Assembly (NCBI GenBank): GCA_035771165.1
Contig: JAWNZC010000354.1
Span: forward strand, 855,001-919,000
Direction: 5' to 3'
Length of the DNA: 64,000 bases
Source: Paragorgia papillata
Lineage: Eukaryota > Cnidaria > Anthozoa > Scleralcyonacea > Coralliidae
Under the pieces are notes generated by a model that was not told the origin of the DNA, searched no databases, and saw nothing but the letters and a program-made list of their open reading frames with translations. The position numbers and the translations under genes were made by a program. How positions within the stretch are numbered: the stretch's first letter is position 1; the number at the start of each line of letters is the position of its first letter. Shown here one piece after another: positions 40,601-51,272 of the stretch.

Positions 40601-40912
40601 TGTTGTTGTCAACAAAAGGATCGTTGTTGTCAACAAAATGGTCGTTGTTGTTGTCAACAAAAGGGTCGTTGTTGTCATCAAAAGGGTCATTGTTGTTGTC
40701 AACAAAAGGGTCGTTGGTGTCAACAAAAGGGTCATTGTTGTTGTCAACAAAAGAGTCATTGTTGTTGTCAACAAAATGGTCGTCGTTGTTTTGCTTACTT
40801 ATCCCTCTTGTTTTTTGCCCAGGTTTCTTTAAAGATCGACGAAAAAGAAGTTGACCATGCACTACAAGATAAGATTTTATTATCAAGTATTTTACAAGGT
40901 GGCCTCAAGTAA
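30849..40912 (+). CDS. CDC6: CDC6 replication-licensing AAA+ ATPase
   Basis: Fourteen exons: 30849-30993, 31245-31415, 32080-32295, 32399-32527, 33153-33275, 33872-34071, 35109-35275, 36464-36570, 37046-37108, 37252-37328, 38702-38867, 39335-39534, 40024-40164, 40823-40912; 664 aa (human 560). The N-terminus [12 protein letters not shown] is basic. A KEN box (residues 87-89) precedes a cyclin-binding RRFL (96-99), in the same order as human CDC6. CDK-type sites [12 protein letters not shown] and SPSPLK follow. The AAA+ core has Walker A GAPGTGKT (310-317), Walker [11 protein letters not shown] (385-394), sensor-1 region [16 protein letters not shown] (Asn423) and sensor-2 region [16 protein letters not shown]-terminal winged helix ends at GGLK. 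CDC6 binds ORC and loads MCM2-7 at origins. The N-terminus is about 100 residues longer than in vertebrates. Phases of all exons agree. Confidence 0.97.
31416..32079. other. CDC6 intron 2
   Basis: Contains (TTTA)n at about 31650-31672, a T-run and a G-run (31684-31708). The remaining sequence is unremarkable. Confidence 0.6.
32528..33871. other. CDC6 introns 4 and 5
   Basis: Apart from exon 5 (33153-33275) nothing coding is seen. At about 33473 CAGTGGTGCATCTAGGAGGG resembles a hAT-type left terminus, followed by G-rich sequence to about 33600; a right terminus was not found. Confidence 0.5.
34170..34545. repeat. Degenerate ~20-bp repeat AACGTCTTRCAACGTAGCGT in CDC6 intron 6
   Basis: About 18 diverged iterations of a motif near TAACGTCTTACAACGTAGCG. 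The same motif forms another array in CDC6 intron 10 (37605-37741 and 38184-38345). Confidence 0.85.
34783..35003. mobile_element. Palindromic MITE (AGGTGAGGTAATACGGGC termini)
   Basis: The left end AAGGTGAGGTAATACGGGCA mirrors the right end TGCCCATATTACCTCACCTT. Internal segments TTCAACTTGCAACGCAA / TTGCGTTGCAAGTTGAA also pair, so nearly the whole element folds back. CDC6 intron 6. Confidence 0.85.
35276..36260. other. CDC6 intron 7, left part
   Basis: AT-rich, no coding evidence. A recurrent dispersed phrase (CTAACGCCAGATGATTTTAC at about 36150) is shared with 51240 and 18195. Confidence 0.5.
36261..36422 (+). mobile_element. Harbinger-like MITE (GGGCTTTC..GGAAAGC), copy 1
   Basis: About 162 bp with ends GAGGGCTTTCATTTACACGG and ATTGGAAAGCGTCC, flanked by TAA (36258-36260 and 36423-36425). 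The reverse complement of the same element occurs at 38441-38610. It ends 40 bp before the acceptor of CDC6 exon 8, which encodes Walker B. Confidence 0.82.
36713..36913. mobile_element. Foldback element with hammerhead-like core in CDC6 intron 8
   Basis: Inverted ends GAACGTAGCTTAAAAATTTACTGTTCATG-type (36713, interrupted) and CATGAACAGTAACTTTTTAA (36883-36902). Inside, CTGATGA at 36841-36847 is followed by a perfect 6-bp stem (36849-36854 with 36862-36867) and GAAAC at 36868-36872. Confidence 0.6.
37605..37741. repeat. CDC6 intron 10 GTAGCG-type repeat, left part
   Basis: Diverged units of AACGTCTTGCAACGTAGCG, interrupted by a MITE at 37742 and resumed after 38183. Same family as 34170-34545. 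Confidence 0.8.
37742..38183. mobile_element. Harbinger-type MITE (GGGGCCGTTTACATGAATCC)
   Basis: 442 bp with inverted termini GGGGCCGTTTACATGAATCC / GGATTCATGTAAACGGCCCC and TAA duplications (37739-37741, 38184-38186). The interior consists of many ATCCGG/CCGGAT iterations, plus a 55-bp direct repeat near 38050-38150. It is inserted inside the minisatellite of CDC6 intron 10. Confidence 0.88.
38184..38345. repeat. CDC6 intron 10 GTAGCG-type repeat, right part
   Basis: Continues the array interrupted by the MITE at 37742-38183: regular units of CAACGTAGCGCAACATCTTG. Confidence 0.85.
38441..38610 (-). mobile_element. Harbinger-like MITE, copy 2 (inverted relative to 36261-36422)
   Basis: Matches 36261-36422 in reverse complement over most of its length, for example GACCGATCAGTCCGGCCAG and CTCAAACGAATCGTGTTCC. 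CTA flanks both ends. Confidence 0.82.
39775..39960 (-). repeat. R1 family copy (minus) in CDC6 intron 12
   Basis: Reverse-complement relative of the R1 consensus (TTCATTAGCGTAGTAATTTTG, AAATCACAGCTAAAGTTTATGTGAA). Confidence 0.75.
40195..40790. repeat. 24-bp minisatellite in last CDC6 intron
   Basis: About 27 units of TTGTTGTTGTCAACAAAAGG plus RTCA or GTTA, with some 21-bp and 18-bp variants that drop TTG triplets. Because every variant is a multiple of three and stop-free, frames stay open in several frames on both strands; these are not genes. It fills intron 13 (40165-40822). Confidence 0.95.
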
Positions 40913-42000
40913 CAAAATATGAACCGTTCGAAGTGGTTGCAGGCTTTTTAACTTTGGGGAAAAAACCAAATTTTAAGAGATTTAGGATAACTAAATTATT
41001 TTACAATTGACATAGCAATGTGTTGATGTAAACCAGATTTTAACCTGTAAATTTTAGGCACGATAAAATCGTTAAACGCCACGTACGTTCGTTGTATATA
41101 GCCAAGAGAGCACGAAGTTATAAGAAAGGGAATGTACAAGTTCTTTTAAAATCTCGCGAGCAGTTGAGAATGACATTAGAATGACTACAAAACGTACTTC
41201 ACTGTTGAAAAATTTTGTAGATTGTGTCACATGTTATAAGAGTCGTTTGATGATTGCCTATCGCTAAAAATAGCTTGAGATGAATTAGGATAAAACTATG
41301 ATGTATACATTCGCTCGCTTATCTTTTTGCTCTTTTGATTTCATTATTAACTGTAAAGTATAAACATTACATTTTTCTCTACATGATTATTCCATTTCAT
41401 AACCTTTTTCAAATAAAAATTTTTTATACTGTATATTTACAGCTTTTTACTGATTTTGAGTTTACTGATTGAGAATTTTTTGAACTTTTTTACTGTTTTA
41501 AGATGGGGAAAGTAAAAAACTGTTTGTGGTTACAAATAACTGGAACCTCGTTATCTTGAACTCTCGAGAAAGCGAAAGAATAAAAAAAATAGAAACGACG
41601 ACGTGGCAGTTGCTATATTCGGTGAAAAATTGGATTTTATAACAACTTGTCGTGTATGTTAAAAACCTCAATGGATCGTTTTCACTCGCGTGATCGGTGG
41701 TGGTGAAAGAATCCGAAATTGTTGAATAAGAATAGAGCAAAATTCCCATAGAATAAATATGGTACTCCAATATGGCCGCCGTGACGTCAGATGAAAACGA
41801 TCTGTTTTCACATTTCGTCACTTTGCCATGCATTTTATATTTAAATAGCACGGTTGAGTGATTGAACTGAAACGTGCCAATTGGATAATTCGTTCATTAT
41901 ACTAAAATAGTTATACAATGTGTTCAGTGACCGTGCACCGTGCACAAAAATGCATAAAGGCAAACAAAAAGTTAGACCAAAGACTTAGCCGAGTTTCCAG
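40913..42000 (+). other. CDC6 3' UTR and downstream intergenic sequence
   Basis: AATAAA at 41412-41417 is the most likely polyadenylation signal, giving a 3' UTR of about 500 bp. No further coding signal is seen. Confidence 0.55.
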
Positions 42001-43410
42001 ACCATATCTCGATTGACTATGATTAAATCAAGTTTTCTTCGTGGGCACGTATTTACGGTGCGTGCGCATGCGCTGCAGGAGTAGATTGATCATTTGTCTG
42101 TCTTGCGCGAAGGTCTGGGTACGAGGCGCACGAGTCCAGTAAAAATCCGAAAATGACGTCACATAGACTACGAGTTAGAAAATACAAAATAAACAAGTTC
42201 GTAATTTCGACGACGCATCAAAATTATGCGTTCTGCGTTGGTGTAAAACTTCCTTTTGATAATGGATACAAAATATTGCGACCTTTTGAACTTTTTTCAT
42301 TTCTCTAATAAAGTCTGCCTACGTCGTTTGCCAACACTCCCCCGCAGCAATTAATCAACTCTAATGCAATTTCCGGCAACGCGCAACATGGGCGGCATCG
42401 GAAAGGCATCGGATCTTTTCGCGTACCGATCGCATGACGGAGCGACACGAGTCGGTGACGAACGTAAACATCCGACGGGAAGAAAAGAGCAACAATGCAA
42501 CTGACATTGATTATTTTTATAACTTGCAAATTTTTTTTCATCAATATACAGCCGTCCGGAAAAGATCTACCCACACTCCATGGTCCCAACGAATGCCAAA
42601 TATTCCAATCGGCGTGAACGAATGGCCAGAAATATGAACAGGATTTTTCCGAACTTGACATGATAAAACATTAATTGTCCGAGGTTTCGAGATCGCCTAC
42701 CGGAAGGTATACAATCCATTCTTGAGGAGTGGCTTGCCGTATTTTGCTCGAAATTCACCCAACGCTGTTTGAAAATACGACCCTTGGAGTGGCGGCTGTC
42801 ATCAGACCCTCTTTAGCCAAACACATACAGCTTAGAAGTTGGTTTAGAGTTTTAGGAATAACATCGTGGGGATTATAGTTTTAGTTTTGTAATATAACAA
42901 CTGTTATCTTTTGTTTACAATGGTTCTTCTGGTCGAGCAAGTGCAAGAATTCGCCTTCCCGGGTGAGTTGTTTGACGAGAAATAGCGATACACGCCGACA
43001 ATTTGTTGACCTCGAGTCATCCATGCTCGATGATTGAGATTTTTGTCGTGTTTTTTTTTCACTTTTAGTTGTAACATAATCCGCAGACAAACGTGAAGGG
43101 GGAAGACTGTGTGACAGAGAATCAACGATCAACGACATTTTTCAAGATAGGATCTCAGAGTTTTTGTGAAAAGCTTAAGTCGTTACGTTTTAAGAAACGA
43201 TTCGAGAATAGAAACTGGCTGTCGTTTGATCGAAGCCTAATGGTTTTGTTAATGTTTATTGATACAGAGTGAAACTGTGGCACGTCCGTCATTTAATAAT
43301 TGACACAACGTCTGGCAAAGAGTTTTTACTAGCATAAACGAAGACACCCAACCGGGAGAGACAATCGGCGAAAGAAGTAAGATTTGATTACGATTTATTT
43401 GTTCAAAATA
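42001..43410 (+). promoter_or_regulatory. Presumed SIPA1L promoter and 5' UTR region with NRF1 palindrome
   Basis: TGCGCATGCGC at 42063-42073 is a perfect NRF1-type palindrome. CG-containing sequence follows to about 42700. A possible donor GGGTGAGT near 42961 follows a short ATG frame at 42920; whether it forms an upstream exon is unknown. No protein family was recognised in any frame here. Confidence 0.4.
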
Positions 43411-46400
43411 ATGCTTGTGGATATGTCGAAGACACAACAAAGTCGTGTAAATATGTCTTCTAAAAGACAAGGGGTAGTGTACAACGGCGACGACCAGACC
43501 GGTCAGTTTGTAGACCTTCCTCATTCGTCCATCGGCGGCCATAATTCTTCGCCAAGTCAGAACGGCGAAGCGAAAATCACGAACCTGTTGAAGTACGATA
43601 AAGATGACGAGACGAGAAAAAGCACCGGGTCCATTCACAACTTTGCGCCGACACAAGAGTTTATCCACGTTCGGAGCAACAGCGACACGAGCGAGATTTT
43701 GATGCCGCCGTCGTTTGGCAGTCGGATAAACGACGAGAAGAATGGCGAAAGGCCGAGCTCGGGTGACAGCTTTTTTGCGATAGTACAACGGTTTGAGAAC
43801 GCCAGTTTCCAAGTACAACTGGGACAAAAGCTCAATTATCTTACGGCGAAAAAAGGCAACGATCGAACAGATTGGGGTGCCGCGAACAAAGGGGTTAAGT
43901 CTCCATTGACGTCTGGAACAGCCAGTCCCGCGACCGACAAGAGGGTCTATTTGAACCTGAAACGAAAGGGTTCGTTGAAGTCGAGCGCCACACGAAAGGC
44001 CAAATCGGCAGAAGATAAGGGTGTTATTATCGACGAGCGAAATTGGGAGAAAGCGAGGAAGGCGTTCGCACATTACGACGTTCAAAGCGCCACCTTGGAT
44101 TTCGATAGTATAGCAAACAGCAGGCAAAGAAATGGGGATTGTTTGCGTCGAAAGAACACAATCACTGGGGCATCTGCCGCTTCTGGACGAGAAACTGCCG
44201 CTGTTATTGCCGACAAAAGTCAGGGGAATGACCCAGTCGTTAGCCCCGAGGAGGCAAAAGATAACGAGGAGGGCGATAACAAGAGCAACGAGTTGGTCGA
44301 ATCTTGTCCGTATTTTCGCAACGAACTCGGAGGGGAGCAGGACGAAATTTTCGCGGCCTTCCGTTACAACTCGTCTTACAAGGCCTTGAATGGGCATAAG
44401 AGCTCGGGCAATAAAAGGCATTCGACTCTGGATGTGGTGCTTACCGCGTACGATTCGATCCGACGTGGCCAAGTATTTAGTGTGACTGGTGTGACTATAC
44501 TGGATTCCAGTATGGGGCAAGGAGGGGATAACGCGGTACCCACCGACCTGTGCAATATGGAGGAAGATAAGAGAATATTTGAACATGTTGACCATGGTGC
44601 ATTCTATTATAGGCAATATTTCCTTGGACGAGGTAAAATCTTTAAAATATTACCAATACTGAAATAACCGCAGTTGAGGGTGTTTTTGACAGTGGGGCAA
44701 ATGGCCTCAGAAAACAGATGCTTTTGTACTCCTCGTCTTCCTGTGAAAGAGAAGAGTAGTGTCAAGTAATTAAAGGGGCATCTGTTTTCTCAGGCTAAAA
44801 GGACCAAAGTGAATGACTACCCTGGGTGCTCTACACTGTAAGACCATTTCGGCTAACTCGTGTAATGAAATTCCTTTCTCTGCTGCAAGACGAGATTTGA
44901 ATAAGAGATTATTAGACCAAGGTCTTGATAGTACCAACCAAGCCAACTCGGGAGCTGCAGGTGATGTTAGTACAAAAAAATGAGGTCTGATATTTTCTAG
45001 TACAGACTCGAGTAAATGAGGTTAATAAATTGTTTATTTATATGCCTACATGTATTTCAAGGTTTTTAATCAAAATTTAGTGCAAAAATCTTAGAATTAT
45101 TCACTCCAGCTGAAAATCAACATCTGGGACAAGTTGTTTTGACATTCAACATTTCACCTTATTCTTGTCTGAGGTAATGTGAATAAAATTGAAATATAGT
45201 AAGGTTAGATGTACTGCCGAAACAGAGAACGTAGGAATCTAACGTTTCGAGCGAAGGCCCTTCGTCAGAGAGAAACGTGATTTATAAAATCATGGTGAAT
45301 AAAATTGCCTGGCATTAGGTGCCAGAGTAAAATATTAATAATAGTATTACTGTATAGTGGTGGAAGTTCACTTTTAAGGTTGTTGGGCAAAGTGTTGCAA
45401 AATTTCCCTACCCAAAAATTGCCCCCCCCCCTAGGTGGTGTGTGCAGCTAAAACAGCCCCCCCCCCCCCCCTTGTCATATCAAATAATTCAACCATACAT
45501 GTAAAAGAAAGATAATTGTATGAATCCATGTACAGTAGCTTATTAAAAACATAAAAATAAGTCCTGTGTACAATTGCTAGAGCATTATTTTCTAGCTAAC
45601 CTATATAAGTACAGTATAGGTGATTTTATTCAGCTAAGGGAAAACCCTGCATATGTTAAAGGTTAAGTATCAGCTGTTGTGATTCATTATCCTGTTTGAC
45701 AATCTGAATGATTCTGTTTTGGCCAATCAAATGGCAGATTATTTTTTACTAGATGACCCAACAAGAAGTCAATATATATAAACTGATACAGCAAATTTTC
45801 CAGCATAAATTGAGTGAAATTAAAAGGCACAAATATAATTATGATCTAGACTGCAAAAAGTCCAGTTAGTAAATGATTACTTTTTTATATTTAGATCATG
45901 TCAACTATCTGGGTGAAGATGAACGTTTTGGTGTGGTGGCAGTTTCTTATAAAAGAGAAAGAACGGACTTAAAGAGTGTGTTTGTGAATGAAGAGGAGGG
46001 TCCACTAAGTCAATATGAGTATCGTGTCATTGTTAGAACTAGTGAGGTACGTAATATTTTTCTGCCCACGGCTCCCGGGGCACCGTACAGTTGTAGTGCA
46101 GTATCAAATAGTAATAGCCAGCTGGCAAACTCTAGTTATTCTTGGCTCTTGTGGTTTAGCTAATAGCCTAAATACCCAGCTTTGGTGCATGCAGATATAA
46201 TATCACTCCAGTTATTAAAGTGCCTAATATGTTATCCTCAGGGACTTTACATATTTATACTACTTGGAACATTCTGAGAAGATTTGTAATATATATCTTC
46301 TCAGGTGGAAATTTCATCTTCATGGATTTTTTTGCCGTTAATAGTTGATGGAAGTGACATCAAAAGAGGAATTTGTCTATATGAAAACCACTTTACAGAT

Positions 46401-47228
46401 TCCTCTTCCTGCGTCACTTCCGTCAACTTTAACGGCAAAAAAATCCATGAAGATGCAATTTTAGGAAAAGAAGATATATTTCAAATCTTCTCAGAAGGTT
46501 CCAAGCATCCTATTAATATGTAAAATCCCCAACCCAGATATAGGCACTTTAATCTAAGCTCACTGATTTAACCACAATCCTTTGTGCACATTAAATATTG
46601 TTTCTTGCAGAATAGGAATGAAGTTCTTGCTTACTTAATCCATTTTAGCATAATAAACAATGTTTAGTTGTTATTTGAGTTGATTTTAGGTCACAAATTA
46701 AAGCATTATGATTAAATGTACGGACCACCATCTTTTTTCGGTACTGTCAATTCTTGGAAAGTTCTTTTAATTTTCTCCTGGAGCTAATTGCCACCATATC
46801 ATAATTTAAGCTTGCTAAAATAACTGATTTCAAACAAGTACTGTACTGGTGATGGAAGTCGTTATTTTGGAGTTTCTGTTTGTCTTTGTTTAGATGGAAA
46901 CATTAAGAGGTAGTGTTCTCGAGGAATGTATTCCATCCACATCACGACATGGTACTGCTCGAGGATTACCACCCAAGGATATTTTAGAATATGTCTGTCC
47001 TGAAATTAATTTGAGCTGTATTAAATTGGCTGCCCCTGGTCCAAAGGTAAGAATATTTTAAAAGGAGGTTCTTAGGGAGGGGGTACCATAGGTGTCCAGG
47101 CCAGGGGTTGGGGGGGGGGGGTTGCTAAATCACATGTTGGAACATACTTAGTAAGTCAAATTGGATAACAACGAACTCAGACTCAGATTGGATAACAACA
47201 AACTCAGACTCAGGCAATTGATCAATTG

Positions 47229-47260
<32 letters not shown>

Positions 47261-50200
47261 AGATGGCAAACTCTGTAGAGTAAAATAACAAATTATAACA
47301 AGGCTCAGTTCTAAAAGGACAGTGCCATGCATGGCTATTGAGTTCGCATGAACAAAAGAACTGAATGGACGAACAAACGAACTGAATGAACAAACGAACG
47401 AACTGAGTGAATGAACGAACGAACTGAGCGAATGAACGAACGAACTCAGTGAACGAACGAACGAACGAACGAACTGAGCGAATGAACGAACGAACTGAGT
47501 GAACGAACGAACTGAGCGAATGAACGAACTGAGTGAACGAACGAACTGAGCGAATGAACGAACTGAGTGAACGAACGAACTGAGCGAGCGAATGAACGAA
47601 CTGAGTGAACGAACGAACTGAGCGAATGAACGACCGGACGAACTGAGTGAGCTAGTGAACAAACGAACTGAATGAACGAACGAACTGAGCGCCGAATGAA
47701 CGAACGAACTGAGGGAACGAACGAACGAACTGAGCAGACGACGAATGATCTGAATGAGCGAACTGAGTGGACAATGAACGAACTGAATAAACGAACGAAC
47801 GAACTGATCAGAACGAACCAACCAACCAACCATGTCCAACCAACCAACCATGTCCAACCAACCAACCATGTCCAACCAACGAACGAACGAACGAACCAAC
47901 CAACGAACCAGTGAGCAATGAAAGAACTGAACAAACGAACTGAACGAATTCCAAGCCAGAATTGATAAAGCACTGCTAATGCAGTAACCAGTTTTGGGTT
48001 GTCTGGAAGAGAAAGAGTTAATATTTGTTTGAATATTTATGTTTTTGTTCTATTTTAATTTTAAAAATTGACTTTCTTAGTAAGATTTAAATGCTACTGT
48101 ATGATGGTGATTTTATTTTTAGTCAAAAGTGTGGTTTGGGGGATTTTGACCATTTTTCGGTTTTTGGCTATTTTCGTCACGTTCCTGATGGAATTTTTAC
48201 TCCAATGCAAGTTTTTCTAAATCTGCATCAAATTCTGAACAAAACAGGCGTAAATTTTCGGCATCTTAACGTCAGCGAATCTGATGATATTTTTTTTCGT
48301 CCTTGTTGAGTAAAATCGTCTGGTATTAGACACGATCGAGACATATTAGTAAAAATATAATTACAAAGGGAATAGTTTTAGGTCAGGTCTTTGAAGGAGG
48401 TGTAGCCCAACAAGTACTTGTGACACACATGCGGTTCAACTCGCGTTCCCATTTATAAAATCGTAAACAACTTTGGTCTACTATCTGAGATATAAGTTCT
48501 AGTGCGTGGCTCAATGGTTAGAGCGCCGCCCAGGCTAGCATTCGGAAAGTTGCGTGTTTGATTCCTGCTTTAGATTTTTCTGATAAAGATAGCTTGTAAA
48601 ACTAATAAAAGATTCAATCTATATATGGCCCCTTTATACAGTAAACTATAGTTTTATACGCCTACTATTTAATTACCGCCATAATGAAGCATTTTGAAGA
48701 GGTGCCACTTGTGCTGTGGTCAGTCACAGCTGCAATTTTAGACTTGTCACAAAGAAAACTTGGCAGATGTAACCGCATGTATATATTAACTATGAGACCG
48801 GGTATTCTTGAATATTTTATCAAGTACTTTCTTGGACAAAATAATTTAAAACTTCATCAGGTAACTCAAGTTTTGGCTTCGAGATACAATTTCATTGTTT
48901 AGGTAAAATATGTTAACGTTTGCCAGAGAATCGAAACAAAAATTTTTTGAACGCATGTTAAATATTCAACAATACACTATATAGCGAAGTGAAATGGTCA
49001 TAAACTGTCAATATATTTGTATTGAAATGCTGTATTAACCGGAGCCTTCCATCAGATGATTAATTTGATGAAGGGCTCCGCTAGAAACGTTGGTATTATT
49101 TATTAAAACTAATCTCAGCAGTTCACCATTCCTGCTTTCCAGTTTTTTTATTGGTAATATCCAAAACACTTCCTACGCAGCACTGTATACTTTTGTGTAC
49201 ATTGTATAAATAAATAAGATAGCTGCAAAAGTAGCTAATAGTTATAACTATTAGCTTCAAACTGAACCTTAAAGTTAAGGGTTGCGTTGCGTTATGCTGT
49301 GTTGCGCTGCGCTGTGCTGTGTTGTGCTGCGCTGTGCCGTGCTGTGCTGTGCTGTGCCGTGCTGCGCTGTGCTGTGTTGCGTTGCGCTGTGCTGTGCTGT
49401 CCTGTGTTGTGTCGTATTGTTTCATTTTGTGTTGTGTCGTATTGTTTCATTTTGTGTTGTGTCGTATTGTTTCATTTTGTGTTGTGTCGTATTGTTTCAT
49501 TTTGTGTTGTGCCGTATTGTTTCATTTTGTGTTGTGCCGTATTGTTTCATTTTGTGTTGTGTCGTATTGTTTCATTTTGTGTTGTGTCGTATTGTTTCAT
49601 TTTGTGTTGTGTGACGCTGCGTTGTTCTGCGCATGTGCTGTGATGTCTTGTCTTAGTGACGTAATAAAAATGTTAAAGTTGAGGGGACACAGTTCTAAAA
49701 TAACACTTGACTAGAGGCACATATTTTATCGTACGGTCAGTATAAAGAGTACTTTTTCTTGTAAAAGGGGATAAAAGGGCACTTTCTGTGGTAAAAGGGG
49801 CATTCTACGAAAATTCTACGATAATCCCTGCAGTTCCTATATGTTTGTGTTGTGCGTGTCATGTGGCGGTACGTGCTGTATGCATGGGTGCGGTCGTGTA
49901 TGGTTTCGTGTGGTGTGGTACTGTGTGATGCGGTGCCGTGTGGTGTCTTGTGGTATGTTGCAGTGGGTTGGTGTTGGTGTATCGTGTTGTGGTGTGGTGT
50001 GGTGTGTTGTGGTGTGTTGTGTTGTGGTGTGTTGTGGTGTGTTGTGGTGTGGTGTGGTGTGGTGTGGTGTGTTGTGTTGTGGTGTGGTGTGGTGTGGTGT
50101 GGTGTGGTGTGTTGTGGTGTGTTGTGGTGTGGTGTGGTGTGTTGTGTTGTGTTGTGGTGTGTTGTGTTGTGTTGTGGTGTGTTGTGTTGTGTTGTGTTGT

Positions 50201-51239
50201 GGTGTGTTGTGTTGTGCATGTCGTGTGTTGTGCGGTGATGCATTGCGGTGATGTGATGTGTGGTGCGGTGCGGTAGTGTATGGTGTGGTGTTTTGCGATG
50301 CTGTGTGGTGCGTGCTGTGTGACTGCTGTGTTATGCGGTCATAATGCATTGCGTTGAGGTGTGGTGCGGTCGTATGTGGTGTGTGGTGTGGTGTTGTACG
50401 TTGTGTTACCGTGTGGTATGGTGTCTTGTGGTGTGTTGCAGTCGGATGGTGTGTTGTGTTGTATTGTATAAGGAAATTTAAATACACTTAATGTGTTATA
50501 TCATGACCTTGGCTCTGTCCACTACGTCGATCGAACCGCGGACTTACTGCATCACTACACGTCTAGTATCTAACGACATTTTTCCGGTCTTCGCCGTGTT
50601 CAGGTCGAGAAACTAGTATTTTCAAAGAAAATCAAAACGTAAAACTAAAGAGAATAGACACAGTTTACCAAAACACTAATGTTGGACCGTAGTTCTTAGA
50701 AGAGTCGTTTAAAGGCAACTGAACCCTAGAAAGAATACATCTAAAGGCTAGTTTCCACTCGGAAAATCTTCCTCAGGACCGGAACGGACAGGAAAGTTTT
50801 CTTTCTCTTGTGAGCTCTCGGTCGGAACTAATGACTTTAACACCAAGGAAACTTTCCTGTCCGTTCCTGCCCTGCGGAAAATTTTTCTGAGTGGAAACTA
50901 GCCATAATGCAGAAAGGAAGTAAGGAATAAGTGCATGCATGACAACTCGATCAGTGACAGCTTGTCATTTGCTACTGTATATGTATGGCTATATTAAACG
51001 TTAGTTGGTTCTTGGACACCAAGCCGAACTTCTTAAAATGTTCAGATACGTCAGTAAGTTTGATTTCAGTAGACAACTATGAAAATCATCGACACTGTAC
51101 TATTATAAGACTTGCGTTAGAATATGAATAAGTTAACCATTCTTCAATATAAGTACTTGTAAGATCTAGCTAATGCATTCGCCGTTTTGTTTGTCTAGCC
51201 TTTTCATTCGCAATTGTTGTTGAACAACTTTATCTTTTA

Positions 51240-51272
<33 letters not shown>

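Noticed and set aside
40195..40790. Regular repeat array that superficially resembles a CRISPR
   Set aside because: Units are contiguous with no unique spacers, and the setting is a eukaryotic intron.
40184..40886. Asn/Asp-rich (minus) and Ser/Lys/Gly-rich (plus) frames of about 200 codons
   Set aside because: Translations of a 24-bp minisatellite in the last CDC6 intron; all frames are equally open and no start, domain or codon bias is present.
42305..42758. Minus- and plus-strand frames of 60-118 codons between CDC6 and SIPA1L
   Set aside because: No recognised family and no convincing splice partners; listed only as presumed 5' region.
43249..44616. 455-codon minus-strand open frame
   Set aside because: It is the antisense shadow of the first SIPA1L coding exon; no family similarity is recognised, while the plus strand continues in frame into a clear RapGAP protein.
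48091..48902. Two 72-codon plus-strand frames in SIPA1L intron 3
   Set aside because: No recognised domain, not joined by splice signals, and not in phase with SIPA1L exons.
49737..50487. Thr/His-rich minus-strand and Cys/Val-rich plus-strand frames
   Set aside because: GTGTG/GTTGT simple repeat in SIPA1L intron 3.
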